A stretch of 64,000 nucleotides of DNA from positions 868,001-932,000 of the forward strand of contig FMBT01000289.1 of NCBI GenBank assembly GCA_900095095.1, in the 5' to 3' direction. Origin of the DNA: Fragilariopsis cylindrus CCMP1102 (taxonomy: Eukaryota; Bacillariophyta; Bacillariophyceae; Bacillariales; Bacillariaceae). The first letter of the stretch is position 1. Each line of letters begins with the position of its first letter. Made by a program: the position numbers and the translations under genes. A model generated the notes under the pieces. The model was not told the DNA's origin. It ran no database searches and worked only from the letters and a program-made list of their open reading frames with translations. Positions 53,797 through 64,000 of the stretch are shown one piece after another.

Positions 53797-55149
53797 GATT
53801 GTTGGCTATATTAAAGTGTATTGGCTTCAAATTGTATTACAGTACTTCTAGCTATTGATTATAATTGTTATGCTTCTATTGTCGATTTGTCGATTGTCAA
53901 GTTTATGCATTTAGGTCGACACACAACAATACATACAATTACGTCTTACAAAACAAAGCTGCCGCGTTCTTAATCGTACGATCATTTTCAAACGGTCGTT
54001 TCTCCTACCCAACGGCAATCATCATTATAGCCCCTAATCCAACGGCAAATAGCTTCACGAACTGTGTTGGCGCGCGAAATTATAGCCTTAACCTTAGGCA
54101 GCGGAATGACCTGATTGCTTGTCATGAAGGCTGTAAAAATTTCAAGACAATATAATTTTTCCAAAAAGTCATACCATCAGTCCTTTTACATCATGGTGGT
54201 CTGATCTTGCTTAACATAACACATACAGGTAATCCCTAGTGTCATGATCTTTTTAACCTAGGATTGGACCCTGTCCAGATATTAATCATCTTTTCCCTTC
54301 TTCTTCCAATTTTGGAAATATATAATATGATGGACCTCAACCAACCATGTACATCTTGTTCCTACTTAGAAGGGGGGAATCATAGCAAGGAGGAACCAAT
54401 CCCAGAAACAAAATATTCAATGTCAGTCATCACACCATTGTCCTCCTCCTCTCCTACTTACCTGCTAGCTAACACTATAGGGATAAAGGATTTCATTCAC
54501 GGAATAAGCACCCTCATCATAATAATTGATTCTATTGGTTCCTTGACTGTGTTTTTCATGTGATAAGGCTACTGTGTGTTCTAGCTAAACTGTCTCAACT
54601 ATTTTGAGTGTATGACATGCAATGCCTGCTATGTTTTTCTTTCATCAATCCCATCCCTTTATTCAAGTTATCAAGCCAGTACTCTTGGACCGGTATAACT
54701 TTCTGACTTCTGCGGTGTAATTTTTTGGTCTGGTTTGCCTATGTAATTAAGTGGATACACACAGACTTCATGTGCTCTAGATCCTAATTCTGCTAGCTAG
54801 TAGTTGATAGAACACAAAATTCATGATCATTTATCTTAAGGTCAATGTTTGATTGTGCATAATGTGTGATGGTGTATATTATTCTAATGTGCATGATCAT
54901 GATTTCGAGTTTCATGTTATAATAAAGCAATATTGTTACAAATATTTTGTGAGTTTCTTAGTTCTAAGGGTGTACTACTACTTTATACTTGACTTACTCT
55001 ATACATTTTAAATATCGTTTTTAAGGTCAGAGGATAATTATTGTAAAATCAAACCCCTTTTTAATACATTCAGCAGATAAACCCTATTTGTTTGCATATA
55101 TACCTATTTTAAGGAGATACTTTCAGCAAGTTCGATTCCAATGCATACC
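53797..55149. other. Intergenic region with a CpG-depleted part
   Basis: 1.35 kb without a convincing gene. The first 300 bp upstream of the HSF start have normal CpG content. About 54120-55130 is CpG-poor and rich in CATGATCAT and CTAGC words, like the block at 36-38 kb. A 99-codon frame inside it shows no domain. Confidence 0.5.
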
Positions 55150-58100
55150 TTAATGTCCAGGCGAGGACATAATTGAATGTAGTGTTGCTAGTTGACCAAT
55201 TGTTGCTTCTTGTCGCTGAGCCATCAAGTAAGATAGGAGTTTGTACAGCTTCAGAACCAGACCAGGATCGTCAAATTCTATACCCTGAATTTTCGAAAAG
55301 GGTAAGTGGTGCAATTTACAGTAGGTTAAGGCAACTTGATTTCCAGGACGTTTCATCTGGAAAAACTCCATCGTACCCGCTACCCAACCAACTCCGAGTC
55401 TTGCTAGACGAAAGGTTTGGGGTTCTGCAGATATCGAGTCAAGCAAAGTGCATCGTTTCATCCTTGTTAACGTATCTCCAGATCCACCGGATGGCCCATT
55501 CATAGTGCCGATTCTCCGCGTAGCTGTATTGCCTGTTTCAAGCTCAACCTTAAGCACGCCAAGCTCGATGAAGAATAATCCCCTTTCAAAGTTTCTTGAC
55601 TTTCCATCTTCGTATAGTGCCTCACCTGGTTGCAATTCCAACATGGTTGTATACTTTTGAAGCCCTGCAAGTTCGCGGGAAAAGTTATCACCGTGCTATT
55701 CAATAGAGAATAAACTTTGGTGAGCTATCAAACTAAGACAATGCAAAATCTTGCAACAACTCGTGTATGGCGAAACATTATTATGATTATACTCACCTCG
55801 GTATCAATGTGATGCAGCGCAGTTTGAAATCCAGTATCATTTATTCCCATCAAGTGCCTGATTACATTACGATCATCATTAAAATCTGTATCTAAAAGCA
55901 TATCTTCTGCCTTTCCTAAGCCGGCATCCAGTCTAGCAAAGAAACGAGTTTGACGTCTGGATCGGATTCCGGTATCAGGGTTGAATCCACCTAGAGATAA
56001 GATTGATCTTATGTTTTGTGACATTCCGGCCATAAAAAGTTTGCACTTGCTTCCACTGCAAAGATTTCTGATTTGAGAAAATACATCAACTGCACTTGTG
56101 TCCATCCCAGTGACTAGCGTTAAATCCAAAATCAAGAATCTTGGCTTGCATTTCATTGCAAACTGGTCCTCATCGTTGCTCGACTCAAATAATTCAAATA
56201 CGTAGGTGTAGATAGAAGAAGCATTCCCAAAGAAAAGATAATTCTGCAGGCAAATGACTTGGATCTGATTTCCGTTATCGTTCAACCATTTACCCATTCG
56301 AAATGGACGTTCGATTGTAGAATTGATGCATTGCCCATTCGCAACGTATTTGACAACACCGCTTCGAAAGAAGGCCCCTACGAAGATAAATGTTGAAAAT
56401 GCTATACCAATAAACACAGCTGACAGTAAATCTAAAGCAAAAGCGCAAATGACGATGGCCTATAGAGAGAAAAGTAGAAAACGTTTGTTTGGTGGTAAGT
56501 TCACATGTTAACGAATTTTCATGCAACGTGTACCGGTAGGTCATAATAATCACTGTTCTTACAGGTACGACTATCCATTCCCTTTTGTCTTTCGTCTTAA
56601 AGAACGACCTGTAGAACCATGTAATCATCATGTCGAAAAATGATAGTACTAGCATTGCAGAAAAGGCAGGTTTGGGAATATAGCACACAATTTGAAAGTC
56701 TGTTAAATAGAAAACAAAAAGGAGGAGAATTGATCCAATTTGAGGACCTAGATCGTCAGCACCCAACGAAAACATAGTAGGAGAGGCGGCTACTGCAGGT
56801 GTAATCGGAAATCCCCCAACAATGAAGGTAACTGCTTGACTCCACCCATAAGTTAAGTAAATATTTTTCAAGGTAATACTTGTTGGTTTTGCGTGGACTG
56901 TATGGTATTTAGCGATCCCAGCTTCTTTGTTATCGTTGGTGTTGTCAGTATTATTTGTTTTGGCTTGAGCTAACAGTGGCCTCATCACTGCCTCGATATC
57001 AACTGCTTCGGAGAATTTTCGTGACTTGATAGAAGGCGGTTTATTGATTTTGATTTCGTTATTACTGCATTTGATATCCTCAACGTCATTCGCTATCGTC
57101 TCCTTCAATACCGTTCGTGATAGGTTGGGGATATTCTTTTTGAGTGCAGCTCCGTGCCTGGAAAGAGAGAGAGAAAGAGAGAGAGAGAGTGAAAGAGAGA
57201 GAAAAAAGATCCGTCAGTTGCTGCATGCATATCGAGTTAATGTTTAACATACTACTGCAAGCTCGATAATAAATAGCAATTAAATCTCATCATGAACATC
57301 GTAATTGGAACGTACACCGAACAACGAATTAAGTATAGAAAACTCATTGCGATTGCAGTAGAAAGACCTTCCCGAACGGCTCCCCAATGAACGTGACGTA
57401 CTGCCGCAATGACACCAAATGGAGCCGGAGGGGCCCACTCATCAAAACCTATCGTAGAAGTATATCCCTCGTAAACAAGTTCTTCGTGTGACCAAAACCA
57501 CCCTTGTTCTTTCAATTCATCTAGCGTCGTTCCTGTGATTAACATGAATAAATAATATAATGCAACGGTCACGGCAACAACCAAACAAACAAAGAACGGA
57601 TTCTTCGGTCCCAGATATTTCATAAAGCCTGCCACAATTAAGGTTGGTATGTGATGAATCAGTGCATGACGTATCAAATCGACATCGCCGCATGTAAGGA
57701 TCGTCCCAATCGATGTCCCGCCAGTGTCTACATTAATTGCTAATGTCCATGTGAGGATTCCAACAGCAGAAAAGAACCCACATATGACAGGAAATGGTAA
57801 GTACGATCCTAAATTAGCCAATTTAAATACACTTGCAGCAAGTAGTAGACACGAGCTGATACACGTCCCAATGGCGGTCAACACACCAAACGATGCTAAG
57901 AAAACGGCGTCATTTTCTTCCTTCGTAATATTTATATCATCAGCCAAGGTTTGATCTACAATCAATGCCAACTTGGCAAGTAAGGGTGCCAAAAAGAGAT
58001 CAGCTGTGGGATATAAAGCAGGAACATCCTGTGCAAGTCTTGCCCAATAGATAGGAGAGGCTGCCAACGTCCCAAGCGCAGCGGTTTTGGTCATAAGACC

Positions 58101-59075
58101 AAGTATAGAAACTGGATTGTTTGGTCGCATTATTGCAGAAGCTAATGCTAAACAGAACACAACATGGTACAACACATAAACGAATGAACCGATATACGTA
58201 GTAGGTAGTTTAAGTGAATCAATAATATCTTTGATATTCCGCGAAATAAATCCAATTCGTACTATTTGTGTTTGGTGGACGTCGTCCTGGTTTTTGTTGT
58301 TGTTGTTGTCGTCGTGTTGGTAGTGGTGAGAGTTGTTGTTGTTACTTTTATCGTTCATGATATCGGAAGTACTCTGTGGACGACTTTCAGAAATGACCGG
58401 CATAGCAAGAGAAGGCATTCTAGCATGAATTTTCGAAGTTATTCGGATATGAGAAGTACTTATATTATTATTATTATTATTATTGTGATTCCCCACACCC
58501 CCATACGAATACTTCCCAATTCCAGCCTTGGGTGTCTTATCTAATTCTCCAATCATCATTGGATTCATATCAATACTAGATTGAGGTGTATGAAATGGAT
58601 TCTGCTTGTTCGGCGACACAACAGAAGTAGTTGTTGTTATGGGCAACGATGATAATGATAAGCTACCACCACCACCACCATCACCCCCTAAGAGAGGTGA
58701 TGATTCGGACTCCGGCGAGGAAAAATTATTCGATAATAATTGTGTGACACTCGGTTTGATAAACACTGGTGACTTTTGTGATGCAAGTAATGATGCTGTA
58801 ATTCTACTACCACCATTGCTGCTATTACTTGTACGATCTGGTAATATCGACGACGATGAAACTTCAGATGATTGAGTTCTTGAAGCAGTGGGTGGAGCAA
58901 ATAGTCCCATCAAGTGTGAATCGGAGCCTGCAGGTGCATTAATATCGGCTTCTATGAACTCTGTTACATTCGTAGAAGGATGGAGAGGATTAAACAATCC
59001 CAACAGTGATGGAGCTGCATTTGCATCATTCTTCGTTTGTTTCTGACCCCCATCCTCTTCTTTACTGTTATACAT
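55150..59075 (-). CDS. SulP/SLC26-type transporter with STAS and cyclic-nucleotide-binding-like domains
   Basis: 1187 residues, four exons: 59075-57316, 57157-56563, 56459-55797 and 55695-55150; all GT-AG and in frame. A 250-residue Ser/Asn-rich N-terminus precedes the membrane domain (IPYW-type helices such as YIGSFVYVLYHVVFCLALAS, VFLASFGVLTAIGTCISSC). The junction of exons 1 and 2 restores LIRCSVHGAALKKN, typical of this SulP branch. The STAS domain is in exon 3 (FLILDLTLVTGMDTSAVDVF, anti-sigma-antagonist-like fold). Exon 4 carries a cyclic-nucleotide-binding-like fold (ELQPGEALYEDG, RGLFFIELGVLKVELE). The same order is found in the yeast vacuolar protein Ygr125w/Vsb1 family; substrate (anion or amino acid) is not predictable. 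Confidence 0.88.
57162..57206. repeat. GA repeat in intron 1 of the SulP gene
   Basis: An interrupted GA run. On the gene strand it is a CT-rich tract directly before the acceptor CAG, so it doubles as an extended polypyrimidine tract. Confidence 0.8.
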
Positions 59076-59619
59076 GATACCCCGTAGCGAATATTCTCCT
59101 TTCTATGCTATTGATTACTATAATGATGATACCTAATTCCTGTTCTCAGTTGGCTAGCTGCCATGAGTGATGAGCTGCATACAGTATTGGATGATGCTCT
59201 ATGCATGTACCGTATCTACTTATCATCATCTTAATACGAACATCCAACAAGTATTTTGTGAGTGAATGAATCTGCTGTCAAAAAACTAAAAAAAATGTAG
59301 CCGTTATTTTTCAATTTTATAATAGCAAGTCCTAAAAGTCTGCGCGCATCATATATCATAAATCGCGCGATCTAAAAGATTCTCATTCAGTTCTACTAAG
59401 TTTCAAGTTCGAAAGTTGTAACATACAGTACCGATCGGGAATTGAGAATTGGGGGATTAATTGACGGCAGGCAGTACTTGGCTTCCATCAAGACACTCTT
59501 GAAAGAGGAATCAATCAGAACTCTGATGAAATAAATAGATATCATTGTCAGCACAATCAGCAAGCTAGGTCAGGCCATTACCGCATTAACGGTGGGTAGC
59601 ATAGCTACAGTGGAGGAGG
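59076..59619. other. Divergent promoter region
   Basis: 544-bp spacer. An imperfect GCGCGC/CGCGCG inverted pair lies at about 59341-59371. No gene is recognised. Confidence 0.45.
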
Positions 59620-60834
59620 ATGAAATTATTAGCACATATGTCTTCTTCGATCCTTATTTCTCCAATAGTAATTATCCTGAACTTGTCTTTGCTCATATCT
59701 AATATTGATTCCTTCCATCTTCGGGCTTTAAATCTTCATCATCATCATCGTCATCATCATCGTCACTATCATCATTTCCGACGTCTCGCCAGTTTTACTA
59801 CATTTTTGAACCACGATGAAGAGTATGCACGATATACTACTATTACACACGATGATAAGACTAGAATGATGGCGGCGGCTTCGACGACGACGACGACAAC
59901 GACAACGAAATCGGCAACAGCACTCGCCGATGATGGAAAAGAAGATCTTCATAATAATGACGATTATCTGGTAATTGATTCTCTTCATGTTTCAGATGAA
60001 GATCGTCCATCGTTAATAGAAACATTGAACAATCCAAGAGATGGATTAGCACTTCTTTTACTTGTACCCATAGCGGGAACCGTTTCGTTATGTAATATAT
60101 TTGGAATATACACACCAGAATTATATACAAATCTGGAGGTAACTTCTATCGTACTTGGTATTTTGTCAGGTTTGGTTACATATTTACAAATTGCAACTGG
60201 ATACAAAATAAGGAAATATTCACTTGATATCGATGGTACAAATTGTCGACGTGGCTTAGCGGAAGATTCTAATGTTAATTTCTATGCTGGAACATATTCT
60301 ATAACAGTATCATGGTTGGCATTACGGGAAAGTAATGCATGTCCCAATTGGCTTGAATCGATGGATTCTGTACTACCCTGGATCAGTCTTAGTGTATTTT
60401 TCTTGGCGGCATTAATCCCTGCTATTACTCTATTCAATCCTGGAAATATCTTTGATGAAGAAACCATCCCACCTTTGTCCGGAACGGAATTAGTACGAAT
60501 GCGTGGCTTGTTAGGAATTGGTATCCTTGCATCGGTGTTTGCTCCATCTTGTTTTGCTTTTGCTACTGGAGGAAGTGATTGGTGGGATCGTGTATCAGCT
60601 CTCTTTCCATCACAAAGGGTACTGGAATCAACAACAGCACTATTCGCTCTTTATGCTAACGAAGCATCTATGGTCTCACATCGATGTGGAAAAGCCGGAG
60701 TTGCTCCCTTTCGTACTATTGTTCCATTGTTTGCTGTAGTATGCTTTATTTTGACCATTCTTCCATGTGCGTTTTTATTGTATTGGTTGGGAGGGGGCGA
60801 CGATATTAGCTTTTTCAGTTTCTATCGTGTATAA
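59620..60834 (+). CDS. Plastid-type multispanning membrane protein, unknown function
   Basis: Single exon, 404 residues. A hydrophobic start (ILISPIVIILNLSLLISNI) followed by DSFHLRAL and a His-rich stretch (LHHHHRHHHRHYHHF) resembles a signal plus transit peptide, though the +1 Phe follows Ser rather than Ala. After a Thr run, about six hydrophobic helices follow, including GLALLLLVPIAGTVSLCNIF, VTSIVLGILSGLVTYLQIAT, WISLSVFFLAALIPAITLF and FRTIVPLFAVVCFILTIL. No known transporter motif is recognised. The His run comes from a CAT repeat and could bind metal, but this is speculative. Confidence 0.75.
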   Translation: MKLLAHMSSSILISPIVIILNLSLLISNIDSFHLRALNLHHHHRHHHRHYHHFRRLASFTTFLNHDEEYARYTTITHDDKTRMMAAASTTTTTTTTKSATALADDGKEDLHNNDDYLVIDSLHVSDEDRPSLIETLNNPRDGLALLLLVPIAGTVSLCNIFGIYTPELYTNLEVTSIVLGILSGLVTYLQIATGYKIRKYSLDIDGTNCRRGLAEDSNVNFYAGTYSITVSWLALRESNACPNWLESMDSVLPWISLSVFFLAALIPAITLFNPGNIFDEETIPPLSGTELVRMRGLLGIGILASVFAPSCFAFATGGSDWWDRVSALFPSQRVLESTTALFALYANEASMVSHRCGKAGVAPFRTIVPLFAVVCFILTILPCAFLLYWLGGGDDISFFSFYRV

Positions 60835-61286
60835 TCACACGCAAAAAATATAACACATTCATGATCATGTAATAATTGATTAATGTATGTACCTTGTAAA
60901 TAATAATGATAACGGGATAATATAATTCTGAAAGAAGAAGAAATCCATTGTCTGCCATTGTAGGAGTTGTTGAATGTGCTATTAGAATGCAATGGTATCT
61001 GGCTCGTACAATCCTGAAGTAACTGGGTTATGTTTACTGTCTTTTTTGACCAATACTTTTATGGTCAATCCCAATTGATATAATAGAATAATAGTATTTA
61101 AACTGAGAAATGAGAGTCGAGACAATCTTTTTTTATTTACAGTATTTGAAAAGATATTCCCCTCCCCCAAATCGGCAAATCTCTAAGATCTCAAATGTTT
61201 TGTGTGACAAGAATATTAGAATAAGTGACGAGATTTTTTACTTCACACTTCACAACTTTTTCTTAGACTTCGACAACAATAGCAGA
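60835..61286. other. Intergenic spacer before the rhodanese gene
   Basis: 452 bp, AT-rich. The rhodanese frame is open upstream to 61110, but that part has no similarity and is treated as leader. Nothing else is recognised. Confidence 0.45.
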
Positions 61287-62357
61287 ATGACGATGCTCAC
61301 GAGACGGACCTCCTTACCTTTGCTTTACTACTGCGCCTCCTCTATTATGCCTATGAGTGCATTTTCCATGAGAATGTCATCCTCTATTACTAAAACCGAC
61401 AGAATTCACGGTCAAACATTGGTTTCGATTCCTGAGGCCATCGCCCTACTATCAGACAATAGCAGTGTCAAATTCATTGACGGCTCTTGGTGGTTAGGTG
61501 GTGAGAGAGACGGACGTACGGAGTTTGAGAATGGACCAAGAATCACAGACGCTCGATTTCTAGACATTGATGACATCTCCACGAAGACTCCTGATAATTT
61601 GCCACATATGATGCCCTCGGCACTGTTACAAAGTGCTGCAATGGATGCCATGGGTATAGATAAAAATGATCATGTGGTGGTATACGGAGGCAAGGACTGT
61701 ATGTTTATTACCCGCGCTTATTGGCAAATGAAAATCACGCATCCGATAGGTAAATGTCATCTTTTGGACGGATCATTACAAGATTGGATTGATGGTGGTG
61801 GTCCTATTGAAGCCAAAGGAACAACTCCAGCTTATCCTGTGGTTGACTCAGAAAACCTTATAGATGGGAAGAAAACAATCTACGAAGCAACTAGTCCACA
61901 AAATGCGGTCGTTGATATGGATGAGTTAAAAAGCTTGATAGCCGAAGGAAAAACTGTTGATAAGGATTCTGGTGTCCTCGTGGTCGATGCTCGATCTCCA
62001 GCACGCTTTTCGGGAGAAGCCGAAGAACCTCGACCAGGATTACGGCGAGGTCATATGCCAGGTGCTAAGAATCTATTCTTCTTGGACTTGCTTGATCCCG
62101 ACAATAAAAACAAATTCAAATCTAAGGAAGAGCTACAGCGAATCATCCAAGATGCTGGAATTGATCTTCCTCTTCTTCCAGGTAGTAAGATTATTTCATC
62201 CTGTGGGAGTGGAGTGACAGCTTGCACTATCTTGACAGCATTGGATATTATAGGTGAGGATCCAGGTCATTCGTACCTATACGATGGGGCTTTTGCTGAA
62301 TGGGGAGGTCAACCAGACACGCCTATCGTGAAAGATTGGAATGGAGCTTTGAAATAA
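61287..62357 (+). CDS. Two-domain rhodanese (thiosulfate / 3-mercaptopyruvate sulfurtransferase), plastid-type targeting
   Basis: 356 residues, single exon. The start at 61287 is preferred over the open upstream ATG (61110) because it gives a signal peptide (TSLPLLYYCASSIMP) followed by MSAFSMRMSSS, a plastid A-F motif plus Ser-rich transit part. The N-terminal, inactive rhodanese domain holds VKFIDGSWWL, FENGPRITDARFLDIDDIS, MPSALLQSAAMDAMGI and HVVVYGGKD. The C-terminal catalytic domain has VLVVDARSPARFSG, RRGHMPGAKN and the active loop SCGSGVTACT, with Cys as the persulfide carrier; CG(S/T)GVTA is the mercaptopyruvate-sulfurtransferase form. It ends with YLYDGAFAEWG. Role: sulfur transfer and cyanide or sulfide handling. 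Confidence 0.92.
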   Translation: MTMLTRRTSLPLLYYCASSIMPMSAFSMRMSSSITKTDRIHGQTLVSIPEAIALLSDNSSVKFIDGSWWLGGERDGRTEFENGPRITDARFLDIDDISTKTPDNLPHMMPSALLQSAAMDAMGIDKNDHVVVYGGKDCMFITRAYWQMKITHPIGKCHLLDGSLQDWIDGGGPIEAKGTTPAYPVVDSENLIDGKKTIYEATSPQNAVVDMDELKSLIAEGKTVDKDSGVLVVDARSPARFSGEAEEPRPGLRRGHMPGAKNLFFLDLLDPDNKNKFKSKEELQRIIQDAGIDLPLLPGSKIISSCGSGVTACTILTALDIIGEDPGHSYLYDGAFAEWGGQPDTPIVKDWNGALK

Positions 62358-62653
62358 TGATACTGAGAAACAAATTGTATCACATTATCTCCTTTAATAG
62401 AGAATCATTATACAAGTTGTATAGTACTATCGGATTTAACAAATGATACTTGATGTAACTACCTATTATTTACTGTACAAAATTGCTTCTATTATTGCGG
62501 ATGTGTATTTTAATTTGTCTCGTCTTGTCTTGGAAAGCTGCTTCCACTTAAATATAACATGCCTTATTTTATTATATAATTTATCTCGAATTCTCAATGA
62601 TTGTGTCTCCATTTTAATGTAAGCAGCAGATATTGGCAGTACTAGCGAATAGC
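62358..62653. other. Intergenic between convergent genes
   Basis: 296-bp AT-rich spacer. Nothing is recognised. Confidence 0.4.
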
Positions 62654-63351
62654 TCAAATCAGAATAATAGCCGCTAGAGAAAAGCAAACGATCATTACTA
62701 CCTTGATCGAACTTAAAGTACCAATTGGACTGACTTGAGCAGCAGAATTGGATAATTCAATATCGTCACTTATATCTGCAACTGTCGTACTCACTATAGC
62801 ATTCGCCGTTAACTCCTTGGGAAGGGAATCACTGTCGAAAGTGATCGAATCAATGCTTGGAGCATCACTCTTTTCGAAGGCAGTATTTGTTGAGGACGAC
62901 AGTGAGGATACCTGATAGACATTCGAAGAAGCGACTGGAGGAATCGTCGCTTTCCTTCTCTTTTCTAGCCCCATATCCATACTCATAGACATCGACGTGA
63001 TAAGTTCTTCTAGTCCTGAAATTTCTCTGTTTTCTCTATTCAAATCGATAGTGGAAAACAAAAATTGAAAGGAAAAGAAAGAACAAACAACATCTTTAGT
63101 ATTTAGTCAACATCATTTTGTTACTGTTACTTTTAGCATGTTGTCACAAATAAAATAATGTACAGAATAATTACTGTTCCAGTACACAATTTAGACTCTC
63201 ACCTATCAACTGTAAATTTCTGAAGTAATAGCCGGCTTGCTTCTCGACCAAATTCGTCATGGATCTCTACGCCATTGATATGGTGAGCAGCTGCCAAGAC
63301 GAAGACGTAAAGAATTGAAATGAACAAGAATCGAGGGAATGACATCATCAT
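62654..63351 (-). CDS. Small secretory-pathway protein with C-terminal membrane helix, unknown
   Basis: 176 residues from two exons: 63351-63203 and 63035-62654 (GT-AG, phase 2). The first of three consecutive ATG codons is used as start. Signal peptide MSFPRFLFISILYVFVLAAA is followed by HHINGVEIHDEFGREASRLL. The middle is Ser/Met-rich (ITSMSMSMDM) and acidic. A C-terminal hydrophobic helix (SIKVVMIVCFSLAAIILI) ends at the stop without a tail. The layout suggests a type I membrane or GPI-anchored surface protein; no family is recognised. Confidence 0.7.
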
Positions 63352-64000
63352 GGTGCTCTGTTCTGGGGTGTTCTTAACGGCAGTAGCGGATATTCAGATA
63401 TTGCGATTTATAATGTATTGATATGAAATACAATGTATGCATAATATTCCCTGGCAATTTTTCATTTTTCGATTTCTGCTACGACGTTTGCATACGAAGT
63501 ACATTGCTGAAATGAGATTTAAGATTTAGATGAAGATACTACTACATTATGAAGATAAGATATGAGCGATAAAAGCTCGTATAAAAACTTTTTAGTAAAT
63601 TACTTAGAGATGCACGAATCGAATTATTTAACGACACTGCTCCACGAACTAGATTATTGGATTACTGGTATAAATGGCGAGCATCCAGTCGTACTAACAA
63701 ATTGATAAATAAGTGATCTGTGAGTATCGGACAAAGGTATTCACACAATTGACTGATTCTCTCGTGTACAATTATTGCATTGTACTTTCAAATTAGTTGT
63801 TATCATTAATAGTATTATATGATCCATGGGTGTGTTCATATCACGACTAGATTCAAAGAGGATGATAGTTGCTTTGCTTTGGCTTATTCTTTTGGAAATT
63901 ATTAATCTGCTACTTTCCTTGAACAAAACTATTACACACTGATTGTGGTTCTATTTACACTGGTTAGCTCTCAGATGTGATATTCCCCAAATCATTCTAC
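63352..64000. other. Right-edge intergenic region
   Basis: 649 bp, AT-rich. Short frames on the minus strand have no recognisable content. No gene is called. Confidence 0.4.

Noticed and set aside
54264-54563. 99-codon plus-strand frame
   Set aside because: Lies in the CpG-depleted block, with no similarity or targeting signal; likely chance.
55120-55150. GTTCGATTCC, a tRNA T-loop-like word
   Set aside because: The flanks do not pair as a T stem and no acceptor or anticodon arm is present.
61110-61286. N-terminal extension of the rhodanese frame
   Set aside because: Composition is AT-driven; the ATG at 61287 gives a proper signal peptide with an A-F motif.
63741-63926. 61-codon minus-strand frame at the right edge
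   Set aside because: No domain, and it lies in AT-rich intergenic DNA.
1-64000. CRISPR arrays, retroelements or viral genes
   Set aside because: No spaced identical repeats of CRISPR type, and no reverse transcriptase, integrase or capsid-like frame was seen.

Overview
The window is nuclear DNA of a diatom, most likely a pennate. It is AT-rich, and its genes carry short GT-AG introns (0 to 5 per gene) between clearly eukaryotic products (p23, ECD, SED5, UTP21, SF3A3, an HSF). Several proteins start with a signal peptide followed by an A-F cleavage motif (SDAF, HEAF, TTAF, MSAF), the hallmark of diatom plastid import. Codon-scale runs encoding poly-Ser, Asp, Gln and Asn are everywhere. The species cannot be named from the sequence alone.

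Layout. 1-29.4 kb is mostly housekeeping: a partial leucine-rich-repeat gene at the left edge, co-chaperone p23, a MaoC/hotdog hydratase, ECD/SGT1, an ATP-grasp protein, a Nudix protein with a SET-like C-terminus, a hypothetical protein, Qa-SNARE SED5, U3 processome protein UTP21, a plastid membrane protein, a MATE transporter with an unusual tail of tandem LGYT repeats, and splicing factor SF3A3. 30-51.4 kb is a cluster of five related genes (here called A-E). Each encodes an N-terminal targeting peptide, one to four copies of a cathepsin-propeptide-like (I29-like) domain with no peptidase, and long low-complexity regions. Three of them end in a shared, apparently unnamed domain of about 57 residues. 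51.6-63.4 kb returns to ordinary genes: a heat-shock-type transcription factor, a SulP-STAS-cyclic-nucleotide-domain transporter, a plastid-type membrane protein, a two-domain rhodanese and a small secreted or membrane-anchored protein.

Main candidate for something new: the A-E cluster. Twelve I29-like copies, four copies of the C-terminal domain, and repeated short motifs (RGT-I-x-I, S-I-F-x-F-F-G, YLENL) show that these are members of one family built from the same modules. Targeting signals suggest a plastid or secreted location. Multivalent motifs, coiled coils and disorder suggest scaffolding or a role as linker proteins; stand-alone I29 domains elsewhere inhibit cathepsins, so protease inhibition is the alternative.

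Other points of note: the MATE-LGYT fusion, a histidine at the zero layer of SED5, homologous duplicated introns in p23, the Nudix/SET-like fusion, a MITE-like inverted repeat at 48.2 kb, and two CpG-depleted intergenic blocks (36.1-38.2 and 54.1-55.1 kb) that look like decayed, formerly methylated DNA. No tRNA, rRNA, CRISPR or viral element was recognised.
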